Source: DAISKN01 sp964553925 (lineage in GTDB: Bacteria; Acidobacteriota; Vicinamibacteria; Marinacidobacterales; SMYC01). From it: a stretch of 64,000 bases of DNA. Location: NCBI GenBank assembly GCA_964553925.1, contig CAZKNR010000133.1:1-64000 (forward strand). The letters run 5' to 3'. Positions 33,098 through 41,058 of this stretch are shown here, piece by piece. Within the stretch, counting starts at the first letter, position 1. Each line of letters opens with the position of its first letter. The position numbers and the translations under genes are program-made. The notes under the pieces were generated by a model. That model was not told the origin of the DNA. It saw nothing but the letters and a program-made list of their open reading frames with translations, and made no database searches.

Positions 33098-34095
33098 AGC
33101 TCGATGGGCGGCGGTAGTTTCACCGCCGAGCGAACATCGTTCATCGTCGCTTCCGTCACTTCCCGGGCGCGGCGCGCGCCCTCGAGAAAGATGTCGCGCA
33201 CGTCGTTCGGGCGCTTCTCGTAGTCCCGGCGCCTTTCGCTGATGGGCGCGATGCGGGCGACGAGGTGGTCGGCGAGGGCGTTCTTGCACTCGATGCAGCC
33301 GATGCCCGCCGTTTTGCAGCCCTCGGTCGCCCAGGCACGGGTCTCTTCCGTCGAGAAGACTTTGTGAAGATCGAAGACCGGACACACAGCCGGATCCCCG
33401 GGGTCGGTCCTGAGCTTCCTCGCGGGGTCCGTGATCATGGTCTTGAGCTTCTGGCGGACGGACTTCTCGTCCTCGCCGAGATTGATGGTGTTGCCGTAGC
33501 TCTTCGACATCTTGCGGCCGTCGGTTCCGGGAAGCTTCGGCGTCGGGGTAAGCCGGACGTCGGGCTCGGGCAGCACCGGTCCATAGAAATTATTGAAGCG
33601 GCGGGCGATCTCCCGGGTGAGCTCGACGTGGGGCTTCTGGTCTTCCCCCACCGGGACGAAGTCGGCGCGATAGATGAGGATGTCCGCCGATTGCAGCAGG
33701 GGATACCCGAGAAACCCGTAGGTGTTCAGGTCCTTCTCCCGCAGCTGCTCGATCTGCTCTTTGTAAGTCGGAACCCGCTCGAGCCAGGGGAGAGGGACGA
33801 CCATCGAGAGCAGCAAGTGGAGCTCCGCGTGCGCGGGAACGTGCGACTGGACGAAGAGCGTCGAGCGGTTCGGGTCGAGCCCGACCGCGAGAAAGTCGAG
33901 CGCGAGCTCCCGGATGTTGTTCCGAAGCTCCGAGGTATTGGCGTAGTCCGTCGTGAGCGCGTGCCAATCGACGATGGGGTAGAAGCAGTCGAACTCGTCC
34001 TGCATCGCGACCCAGTTGTCGAAGGCTCCTACCAGGTGGCCGAGGTGGGCGGGCCCCGTGGGCCGCATGCCGGAAAGAACTCGTTTTTTCCCCAT
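33094..34095 (-). CDS. trpS: Tryptophanyl-tRNA synthetase
   Basis: Class I synthetase of 333 residues. The HIGH-equivalent is HLGH near residue 17 (GMRPTGPAHLGHLVGA) and the KMSKS motif is intact (DGRKMSKSYGNTI). A Cys-rich patch near the C-terminus (CKTAGIGCIECK) is the type of insertion seen in bacterial TrpS that bind an iron-sulfur cluster. A fourth Cys (VCPVFDLH) lies about 25 residues earlier, so a cluster is possible. First gene of the trpS-scpA-scpB-rluB-cmk chain, in which neighbours overlap by 4-13 bases. Confidence 0.95.
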   Translation of the reverse strand: MGKKRVLSGMRPTGPAHLGHLVGAFDNWVAMQDEFDCFYPIVDWHALTTDYANTSELRNNIRELALDFLAVGLDPNRSTLFVQSHVPAHAELHLLLSMVVPLPWLERVPTYKEQIEQLREKDLNTYGFLGYPLLQSADILIYRADFVPVGEDQKPHVELTREIARRFNNFYGPVLPEPDVRLTPTPKLPGTDGRKMSKSYGNTINLGEDEKSVRQKLKTMITDPARKLRTDPGDPAVCPVFDLHKVFSTEETRAWATEGCKTAGIGCIECKNALADHLVARIAPISERRRDYEKRPNDVRDIFLEGARRAREVTEATMNDVRSAVKLPPPIEL

Positions 34096-34133
34096 CTCCT
34101 TCGTTGCCGAGCGATGCTAGCACAAAGCTCACA

Positions 34134-36020
34134 TCACTTAATGCGCTGGGGCCCCACCCCCAGCGCTCTCGCTCCGGGACTCGCTTCGCTCGCCCTGCGC
34201 TCGGGCTGAGGGCTCATCTCTTGGACGTGCCGATAGACCTGCTCTCCGAGCTTTTCTCCCAGCACCTCCTTTAGATCCGCTAGCTCCGCGGCCTTGACCC
34301 CCTTCAGGCTTTTGAACCGGATGAGGAGTTTTTTGCGTTTCCGGGGCCCGATCCCCGGAATGGTGTCGAGAGAGGATCTCAGGTCCCGCGCCTTTCTCTG
34401 CTGGCGATGGAAAGTCACGGCGAACCGGTGGGCCTCGTCCCTGGTCCGTTGAAGAAGCTGAAGCGCGGGCGAGTGGTGGTCGAGCATCAGAGGCTCGGGC
34501 TGTCCTGGGCGGAAGATCCATTCTTCTTTCTTCGCCAGGCTCACCGTCGGCAGATGCGAAAGACCCAGCTCCTCCAGGCCCTCGAGCGCGGCGCCGAGCT
34601 GTCCCTTCCCGCCGTCGATCAGCACGAGATCCGGAAGCTCCGCCCCTTCCTCGAGAAGCCGGCGGTAGCGCCTCATCACCACCTCGCGCATGGCAGCGAA
34701 GTCGTCGGGCTTGCCTTTCTCGAGACTCCGGATTTTGAACTTGCGATAGTCGCTTCTCTTCGGCTGCCCGCGCTCGAAGACCACCATCGAGGCGACCACC
34801 TCGCTTCCCTGGATGTTCGAGATGTCGAAGCCTTCGATCCGCTCCGGCCGATAGGGAAGCTCGAGCACCTTCTGAAGCTCCTCGAGGCGCTGAACCGCCT
34901 GCCGCCCCTCCTCGCGGAAGTCGAGCTCGTAGGCGAGCCGGGCGTTCTTCGAGACCAGCTCCACCAGGCGCTTTTTTCCTCCTCGACGAGGCACGAGGAT
35001 CTCGACTCGGCTTTCCTTTTGGGCCGTCAGCTGCTCGGCCACCGCCTCGCGGTAGGGAAAGTCCGTCGGGATCTGGATCGTCGAAGGGAGGAAGCGGCCG
35101 AGCTCGTAGTACTGCTTCAAGCTCGCTTCCACGAGCGCGGCGTCGTCGTGAAAGTCGATGTTCTCGAGAAGGAAGCTGTCGCGGTCGACGACTTTTCCCG
35201 AACGGATCGAGAACACCTGGAGGACCGCCTGGCTTCCCTCGCGGTAGAAGCCGAAGACATCGCTCTCGTCGCCCCGGACCCCGGCCATCTTCTGCCGCGT
35301 GGCGAGGTCCTCGAGCATCCGCACGTTGTCCCGCAGGCGAGCCGCTTCCTCGAACCGCTCACCCGCAGCCTCCTCGAGCATCTTGCTCTTGAGCGATGCG
35401 ATCAGATCGTCGTTCCGGCCCTCGAGAAAGAGCCGCGCGTCCTCCGCCGCTTTGCGGTACGTCTCGAGGCTCACGATGGTGTCGACGCAAGGAGCGATGC
35501 AGCGATGGATTTGGTACTGGAGGCAGGGCCGCGGCCTCTTCCCATCGAGCTTCTCCTTGCAGTTGCGAATCCCGAAAAGCCGATGCACCAGGTTCGCCGT
35601 CTTCCGCGCGAGACTCGCGGGCACGTACGGGCCGGAATAAACGTTTCCGTCGGAGCCGGGCTGCCGTACGATGTAGAGCCGGGGGTAGCCTTCCTCGAGC
35701 GTGAGCTTCAGGTAGGGGTGGTTCTTGTCATCCCGGAGAAGGACGTTGAACCGAGGCTTGTGGGTCTTGATGAGGCTGTTCTCGAGAACGAGTGCCTCGC
35801 GCTCGGTGTCGGTGACCACGATCTCGACGTCCTCGACGCGGTCCACGAGGCGATCGAGACGAGGGCTATCGATCCGCGCTTCCTGGAAGTAGGACCGGAC
35901 CCGGCTCCGGAGCGACCGCGCTTTTCCGACGTAGAGGATCTCCGCGCCGTGGCCCTTGAAGAGATAGACCCCCGCTGATCGGGGAAGTTCCTCGAGCTTC
36001 TTGCGCAGGTCGGCGCCCAT
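34134..36020 (-). CDS. uvrC: Excinuclease ABC subunit C
   Basis: UvrC of 628 residues makes both incisions in nucleotide excision repair. The GIY-YIG nuclease domain opens the protein (GVYLFKGHGAEILYVGKARSL, the GVYLF...YVGKA form). The UVR motif lies near residue 205-240, a Cys-rich stretch (CLQYQIHRCIAPCV) near 165, and the RNase H-like nuclease domain follows (EGFDISNIQGSEVVASMVVFE, LVLIDGGKGQL). A helix-hairpin-helix pair ends the conserved part (IPGIGPRKRKKLLIRFKSLKG). The final 20 residues come from a palindromic element. Confidence 0.96.
   Translation of the reverse strand: MGADLRKKLEELPRSAGVYLFKGHGAEILYVGKARSLRSRVRSYFQEARIDSPRLDRLVDRVEDVEIVVTDTEREALVLENSLIKTHKPRFNVLLRDDKNHPYLKLTLEEGYPRLYIVRQPGSDGNVYSGPYVPASLARKTANLVHRLFGIRNCKEKLDGKRPRPCLQYQIHRCIAPCVDTIVSLETYRKAAEDARLFLEGRNDDLIASLKSKMLEEAAGERFEEAARLRDNVRMLEDLATRQKMAGVRGDESDVFGFYREGSQAVLQVFSIRSGKVVDRDSFLLENIDFHDDAALVEASLKQYYELGRFLPSTIQIPTDFPYREAVAEQLTAQKESRVEILVPRRGGKKRLVELVSKNARLAYELDFREEGRQAVQRLEELQKVLELPYRPERIEGFDISNIQGSEVVASMVVFERGQPKRSDYRKFKIRSLEKGKPDDFAAMREVVMRRYRRLLEEGAELPDLVLIDGGKGQLGAALEGLEELGLSHLPTVSLAKKEEWIFRPGQPEPLMLDHHSPALQLLQRTRDEAHRFAVTFHRQQRKARDLRSSLDTIPGIGPRKRKKLLIRFKSLKGVKAAELADLKEVLGEKLGEQVYRHVQEMSPQPERRASEASPGARALGVGPQRIK
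34143..34166. repeat. Palindromic element, copy 2 (in uvrC)
   Basis: Arms GCGCTGGGG (34143-34151) and CCCCAGCGC (34158-34166) pair perfectly around loop CCCCAC. Relative to copy 1 the fifth stem pair is T-A instead of C-G, changed on both arms. It encodes ALGVGPQR at the very end of UvrC. Confidence 0.8.
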
Positions 36021-36058
36021 CGACGTTCCATTCTACTGTGTAGCCGGCGCGTCTCGGC

Positions 36059-36346
36059 TCAGCTCGGTCGATAGCAGGTGAGGAGTTTCAGGCGCTCCAT
36101 GCGTGCGAAATCACCGTCCAGGGACCAGACGAGGGCGTCCTTTTCCGCAGCGAGCGCGCCGATGAGGAGATCGGCGAAACCGAAGCGATCGCCCGCGCGA
36201 TTCACCCAATCATCGATGAGCTCCCATGTCCCTTCAGCGGGAAAGAATACCGGCAGCACCGAAAGCAACTTCCGGAGGCGCCCTCGGTCCTGCCGGGAAG
36301 CGCTTGAAGTATTCAGTTGTTCTGCGCCGCACTCGACTTCGGGCAG
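36059..36346 (-). pseudogene. 5'-truncated PIN-domain toxin (VapC-like) remnant
   Basis: In one frame from just after the radical SAM stop (36350) to a stop at 36059, codons read like the C-terminal two thirds of a VapC PIN domain. They run LPEVECGAEQL..., LRKLLSVLPVFFPAEGTW, then FGFADLLIGALAAEKDALVWSLDGDFARMERL. The late acidic residues (Asp in FADLL, the DGDF pair) are kept. The N-terminal strand with the first catalytic Asp is missing, and no start codon exists except an internal TTG at 36268. No antitoxin is adjacent. Confidence 0.65.
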
Positions 36347-36349
36347 GGC

Positions 36350-37402
36350 TTAACGGCCGAGTTGGGTCGGCTGAGGCTCGAGAGAGGAGTCGGCGCGAGC
36401 CGGAGACGGGTTGACGAGATCTTTCGGCCGGCGCGACACGTAAGGGTCCCCCGACTGCGGGGAGCGCCAGTTGTCGAAGAGTCCCACGATTTGGACGCAG
36501 GCGATGGTGCAGTAGCGGGCGCAGGTCTTGGGCTTGTCGAACTCGCGCCGCAGGTCTTCGCGGGTGTAGTCGACGAGGGGAACGCCCGGATATCCCCTCT
36601 GCTGCGAGCAGAGGTGGACCTTCCCGTCCTCGCAGATATAAAGGTAGCGGCCGCCCGCGCGGCAGCGCCAGTTGTGAGGCCGGCCGTGCGCCAGGTTCTC
36701 GCGAAACCCGAGAAATCTGGCGTAGCTCTTTTTTCCGTGCGCCCGAAGCCGATCGTAGACCGACATCTCTTTCGGTCCCAGGGGAACGAGCTTTCCCGAG
36801 CCGTCGTGGATGATTCCGAGAGTGGTGGAAAACCCGAGAGCGATCGCGCGCTCGGCCACGGTGACCGCATCCTCCGGATCCTTGATGCCGCTTCCGATGA
36901 CGGAGTTGATGTTCACGTAGAAGTGGGCATGCTCCGCCAGGTTCTGGAGTTTCTGATCGAGGACCTTGAGCGACTTTTTGGACACGTCGTCGGGGTCCAC
37001 GTTGTCGATGCTGATCTGAAGGTGCTGGAGTCCCGCCCGGTTCAGACTCTCGATCCTCGAAGGCGTCAGGAAGTAGCCGTTGGTGATGAGACCCGCGATC
37101 ATGCCGTTCTTTCGGATCCTGCGGATGATCTCGTCGAGCTCGGGGTGAAGCGTCGGCTCGCCTCCGCTGATGGTCACGATCGCCGTCCCGAGCTTCCCCA
37201 GATGGTCGATCCTGCGGTTCATCTCCTCGAGGGGGACCGGGGCCGAGAAGTCGTCGAACTCGTTGCAGTAGGTGCAGGCTAGATTGCACCGCCGCATGGG
37301 GATGATGTGGGCCAGGATGGGATGCCGGGTCGAAGCCAGGCCCTTCGCGATCATCCAGAGCTCCCGCAGGCGGGTCTGGGCTCGCGAGGGATGAAAGCGC
37401 AT
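36350..37402 (-). CDS. Radical SAM protein with Cys-rich C-terminal (SPASM-like) region
   Basis: The protein has 350 residues. The SAM-cleaving cluster motif CNLACTYC (Cys-x3-Cys-x2-Cys) lies near residue 39-46, with the following GGEPTLHPEL motif and ISIDNV. The C-terminal part has a row of cysteines (WRCRAGG, ICEDGKVHLCSQQRG, CARYCTIAC) like a SPASM or twitch domain holding extra clusters. The substrate is unknown. It lies 1 base after the lolA-type gene and probably shares its operon with LolA, an ABC ATPase and an FtsX-type permease, which suggests a role in envelope or lipoprotein maturation (inference). Confidence 0.85.
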   Translation of the reverse strand: MRFHPSRAQTRLRELWMIAKGLASTRHPILAHIIPMRRCNLACTYCNEFDDFSAPVPLEEMNRRIDHLGKLGTAIVTISGGEPTLHPELDEIIRRIRKNGMIAGLITNGYFLTPSRIESLNRAGLQHLQISIDNVDPDDVSKKSLKVLDQKLQNLAEHAHFYVNINSVIGSGIKDPEDAVTVAERAIALGFSTTLGIIHDGSGKLVPLGPKEMSVYDRLRAHGKKSYARFLGFRENLAHGRPHNWRCRAGGRYLYICEDGKVHLCSQQRGYPGVPLVDYTREDLRREFDKPKTCARYCTIACVQIVGLFDNWRSPQSGDPYVSRRPKDLVNPSPARADSSLEPQPTQLGR

Positions 37403-37403
37403 C

Positions 37404-38069
37404 TCAGTTCCGAATGATCTCGACGTTCGGAGGCAGTTTCAACTCGAACGTGCCCCCCGGGAGATCGCGGTTCAAGACCACGTTCTCGAAACGGATGTCC
37501 GCACGGTTGCGGTTAGGCTGGTGGAACACGGAGCGCACCGGGGTCCAGGTCTTCTTGTCGAGGGTGAGCTCGATCTTGGTGAAGAGCGACGCCTGCGAAT
37601 CCGGTTTGGGCACGAGGGAGAGGGTCACGGTGGAATCCGTCTCTTCCACCAGGCCCACGTCGTAGCTCTCCCGGATCTTTTCGTTTCCGCTCCCGAATCC
37701 GATGAGGAGGTCGGCGCCGCCGCTCGAAGCCCCCTTGCCGCGCCGGAATTCATGCACCTGGTGGGCGGCGGGGTTATAGACCCGGACCAGATCGTCTTTC
37801 ACCACGAGCACCTTCTCGCGGGGAGGCGCGTGCTCCCAGCGGATGCGGCCCGGCACCGCGAGAGAGAGCTTTCCGCGCGTCTCCTCCTGGTCCTTGAGAA
37901 GATAGTCGTGATCCGTCTGGATGAAATCCGCGGTCATGGTTTTGAGGCGCTTTCCCGCCTTGTCCATCTCGGCGAGGACTTCGTCCAGGCGCTCAGCGCG
38001 AGCGGAAGAGGCGGAGAGCACCGACAGCGCGAAGGCAAAGGCGACGAGTCGGAGCTCCTGCATCGACAT
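37404..38069 (-). CDS. lolA: Outer-membrane lipoprotein carrier protein, LolA family
   Basis: The protein has about 221 residues and a signal peptide (MQELRLVAFAFALSVLSASSARA). The mature domain has KRLKTMTADFIQTDHDYLLKDQEETRGKLSLAVPGRIRWEH and later LVKDDLVRVYNPAAHQVHEF, the LolA half-barrel. It should carry lipoproteins or another lipid-modified cargo across the periplasm. Two close starts exist (38069 and 38063). The ABC transporter and permease genes upstream encode the matching extraction machinery. Confidence 0.88.
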   Translation of the reverse strand: MSMQELRLVAFAFALSVLSASSARAERLDEVLAEMDKAGKRLKTMTADFIQTDHDYLLKDQEETRGKLSLAVPGRIRWEHAPPREKVLVVKDDLVRVYNPAAHQVHEFRRGKGASSGGADLLIGFGSGNEKIRESYDVGLVEETDSTVTLSLVPKPDSQASLFTKIELTLDKKTWTPVRSVFHQPNRNRADIRFENVVLNRDLPGGTFELKLPPNVEIIRN

Positions 38070-38091
38070 TTCCGGGACCCCTGCCTGGAGT

Positions 38092-38856
38092 CTACCGCGC
38101 GCGGCTGCGCGCCTCCCGGGACTCGCGGACGAGCTCCGGGGCTGTGCCATGGCTCGCGATCTGCCCGTCCAGCATCTCGACCGTGCGGTTTCCCATATTC
38201 GCCGCCTGGGGGTTATGGGTGATCATCACGATCGTCTGGCCCTTCTCCCGGTTCAGGTCCGCGAGGAGCCTCAGCACCTGCTCCGAGTTGCGCGAGTCGA
38301 GGTTTCCCGTGGGCTCGTCGGCGAGGATGATCGCGGGCTCGTTGACGAGCGCCCTCGCGATGGCGACCCGCTGCTGCTCTCCCACCGAGAGCTCGAGCGG
38401 TTTGAAGTCGAGCTTGTGCCGCAGGTGGACGATCTCCAGGAGATCCCCGACCTCCTGCCGGCCGATCGGCTTGCCGCCGTAAATCTGCCGCGCGATTTCG
38501 ATGTTCCCCTGCACCGTGAGCGTTGTGAGAAGGTTGAACCGCTGGAACACGAAGCCGATCTTCCGGCACCGGAGCCGGGTCCTCTCGGCGTCCGAGATGG
38601 CGGCGAGATCGACGCCGTCGACGAATACGTGGCCCGACGTCGGCTGCGCGAGTCCTCCGAGGATATGAAGGAGGGTGGTTTTTCCGCATCCCGACGGGCC
38701 CATGATCGAGACAAACTCGCCCTGCTTCACGTCGAGGTCGACTCCCTGGAGGGCCGGCACGTCGAGCGAGCCGGTGCGATAGACCTTGCGCACGGCCACG
38801 GTCCGCAGAACGCTTTGCCGTTCGGTCATGCTTCCTTCGCCGGGCGCCTCGGTCAC
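38092..38856 (-). CDS. ABC transporter ATPase, LolD/MacB type
   Basis: The ATPase has 254 residues. Walker A is GPSGCGKTTLL, the Q-loop VFQRFNLL, the signature LSVGEQQRVAIARAL, Walker B IILADEPTGNLDSRN and the switch His is in MITHN. The subfamily resembles LolD and MacB. Its start overlaps the permease stop by 4 bases. With the permease and LolA it likely forms a lipoprotein-release type exporter. Confidence 0.92.
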   Translation of the reverse strand: MTEAPGEGSMTERQSVLRTVAVRKVYRTGSLDVPALQGVDLDVKQGEFVSIMGPSGCGKTTLLHILGGLAQPTSGHVFVDGVDLAAISDAERTRLRCRKIGFVFQRFNLLTTLTVQGNIEIARQIYGGKPIGRQEVGDLLEIVHLRHKLDFKPLELSVGEQQRVAIARALVNEPAIILADEPTGNLDSRNSEQVLRLLADLNREKGQTIVMITHNPQAANMGNRTVEMLDGQIASHGTAPELVRESREARSRAR

Positions 38857-39959
38857 TCGAAGTTGAGCGCTTCCACCGGATCGAGCTTCGCCGCTCGATA
38901 CGCGGGATAGAGCGCTCCAAGGAGCCCTCCGCCGATGCCTAGCATAGCCGAGAGGAGAAACCAGCGGGGGATCAAATCGACGGTGAGCGTGGGGAAAAAA
39001 TGGAGGAGGGTCGAACGCCCGAGGACCGAGAGGAGGTACCCCGCTCCCACTCCCATGACGCAGATCAAGAACGACTCCGCCATCACCACCTTGAGGATGT
39101 AGCCCTGGCCCGCCCCGAGAGCCTTGAGGATCCCGATCTCGCGCGTCCGCTCGATGATCGTGGTGTACATCGCGAGAAGAATGACCAAGCCGCTGATGAC
39201 AGCGGCGAAGAAAGACAGCGCCCGGATGAACTCCTTCAGGCCGAGCGCGTTCTCTTTCATCGCGACACTCAGGAACTCGAGCGCCGTGACCTTGTAGCCC
39301 TCGAAGCGCTTCTCGAGCTCCGCCGCCACCTTCGCCACTTCCGCGCCATCTTTCACCTTCACGAAAAAGAACGACACGTCGCCGGGCTGGGCCGTCGCCA
39401 TCTGCATGTCGTCGAGCCCCATGTAGATGCGTACGCCCGCGCCCGCTCTCGGAATTCCCACGACCTCGAAGTCCCGGTTCATGATCTGGAGCTTGTCGCC
39501 GACCTTGATTTGATCCGCCTGGGAGAGAACCGTGTCCACCAGCAAGTCGCCGGGCTTCTCGAGCCCGCGTCCCTCGACGATCTCGAGCCCGCTCCCGATA
39601 CGGTTGTAGCTCTCCGAGTCGATGCCGAAGATCATGACGAATTTTTGGTTGCCCTTGAGGCGGGTGACGTTATTCACCAGCACCGGCGTCACCTCCATGA
39701 CCCCCGGCGTCTCCCGAAGGAGAGGCTCGAGCCGCTCGGGGAGGACTCCGGCGCTGATCGCGAGAAACGCCGAGGCGTCCGGTGCCTGGAAGAGGATGTC
39801 GGCGCCGACGTTCTGGATGCGCTTCGCGGTCTCGTCGAGGCTTCCTTGAGCGAGGCCGACCATGACCAGGACGGTCGCGACGCCGAGCGCGACGGCGAGG
39901 ATCCCGACCGTGGTCCGAGTCTTGCGGTTGAAGATGTTGGCGAGCGGCAAGTTGGCCAT
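38853..39959 (-). CDS. FtsX/MacB-type ABC permease
   Basis: The protein has 368 residues. One N-terminal transmembrane helix (TTVGILAVALGVATVLVMVGL) is followed by a large periplasmic MacB-like domain (about 45-235). Three C-terminal helices then form the FtsX domain, with the coupling motif TIIERTREIGILKALGAGQGYI. Architecture is that of LolC/LolE or MacB permeases, here as a single protein. It is the first gene of the permease-ATPase-lolA-radical SAM operon and is divergent from the quinone reductase gene. Confidence 0.9.
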   Translation of the reverse strand: MANLPLANIFNRKTRTTVGILAVALGVATVLVMVGLAQGSLDETAKRIQNVGADILFQAPDASAFLAISAGVLPERLEPLLRETPGVMEVTPVLVNNVTRLKGNQKFVMIFGIDSESYNRIGSGLEIVEGRGLEKPGDLLVDTVLSQADQIKVGDKLQIMNRDFEVVGIPRAGAGVRIYMGLDDMQMATAQPGDVSFFFVKVKDGAEVAKVAAELEKRFEGYKVTALEFLSVAMKENALGLKEFIRALSFFAAVISGLVILLAMYTTIIERTREIGILKALGAGQGYILKVVMAESFLICVMGVGAGYLLSVLGRSTLLHFFPTLTVDLIPRWFLLSAMLGIGGGLLGALYPAYRAAKLDPVEALNFE

Positions 39960-40089
39960 CGTCGGCCTTCAAATTCCTTTCGGGCCTCTTCGGGCTTTTG
40001 GGCCTTCGGGCAGGACTGGCAAACAGCCAATGCTAACAAAAGGTTGGCGGTAGTAGCAACTTTGCAGTAGCTTTCGGCCGGGGGTGCTC

Positions 40090-41058
40090 ATGAAAGCGAT
40101 TCGCGTTCACGCGGTGGGAGGGGCGGAGGTTCTCGTTGCCGAGGAAACTCCCGCGCCGTCTCCCGGGCCCAAAGAGGCTCTGGTTCGCCTTTCGGCCGCC
40201 GGGGTCAATTTCATCGATATCTACCACCGCATCGGTCTCTATCCGCTTCCCCTGCCCTTCACTCCGGGAAACGAGGGCGCGGGTGTCGTGGAAGCCGTGG
40301 GCCCGGACGTAACGGAAGTGAAGCCGGGAGACCGCGTCGCTTACGCGATGGCCACGGGCTCCTACGCGGAGCTCGCGGTCGTGCCCGCCTGGAGGCTCGT
40401 CCCCATCCCCGAAGCCGTGAGCTTCGAAGCCGCCGCCGCGGTGATGCTCCAGGGGATGACGGCGCACTACCTCGCGCACTCGACGTTCCCGCTCGCCCCG
40501 GGTCACCAGGCGCTCGTCCATGCGGCGGCCGGGGGAGTCGGCCTCCTTCTGGTGCAGATGGCGAAAAAACGCGGCGCCCGCGTGCTCGGTACAGTGTCGA
40601 CCGAGGCCAAAGCGGAAGCGGCGCGGCGCGCGGGAGCGGACGTAGTGATTCGCTACACGGAAGAGGACTTCGAGGCCGTCGCGCGACGCGAGACCGACGG
40701 ACGCGGCCTCGACGTGGTCTACGACTCCGTGGGAAAGACGACCTTCGACAAAAGCCTTCGCGTGTTGAGGCCTCGAGGGCTCCTGGCGCTCTACGGCCAG
40801 TCGAGCGGACCGGTTCCGCCTTTCGATCCGGGCGAGCTCGCGAAGAGGGGCTCGCTATTTCTCACACGCCCGACCCTCGCCCATTACAACCTGGACCGCG
40901 CCGAGCTCCTTGCCCGCGCCGGCGACGTTCTCTCCTGGATGGAAAAGGGCGAGCTCGAGGTCAAAATCGACCGAACGCTCCCTCTAACGCAGGCGGGCGA
41001 AGCCCATCGCCTGCTCGAAAGCAGACAAACGAGCGGAAAGCTGGTTCTGCAGGTCTAA
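40090..41058 (+). CDS. Zinc-independent quinone oxidoreductase (MDR family)
   Basis: The protein has 322 residues. The N-terminal GroES-like half has the block AAGVNFIDIYHRIGLYPLPLPFTPGNEGAG, the quinone-oxidoreductase signature that replaces zinc ligands. The NADPH-binding motif HAAAGGVGLLLVQMAKKRGARVLG lies near residue 150. It should reduce quinones or enones with NADPH in the cytoplasm. I use ATG 40090; a GTG two codons earlier is possible. Its stop overlaps that of the convergent glcF by 3 bases. Confidence 0.92.
   Translation: MKAIRVHAVGGAEVLVAEETPAPSPGPKEALVRLSAAGVNFIDIYHRIGLYPLPLPFTPGNEGAGVVEAVGPDVTEVKPGDRVAYAMATGSYAELAVVPAWRLVPIPEAVSFEAAAAVMLQGMTAHYLAHSTFPLAPGHQALVHAAAGGVGLLLVQMAKKRGARVLGTVSTEAKAEAARRAGADVVIRYTEEDFEAVARRETDGRGLDVVYDSVGKTTFDKSLRVLRPRGLLALYGQSSGPVPPFDPGELAKRGSLFLTRPTLAHYNLDRAELLARAGDVLSWMEKGELEVKIDRTLPLTQAGEAHRLLESRQTSGKLVLQV

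Noticed and set aside
33097..33385. N-terminal extension of scpA
   Set aside because: It lies over trpS in another frame and is Arg/Pro-rich; ATG 33097 with an ATGA overlap fits the family start.
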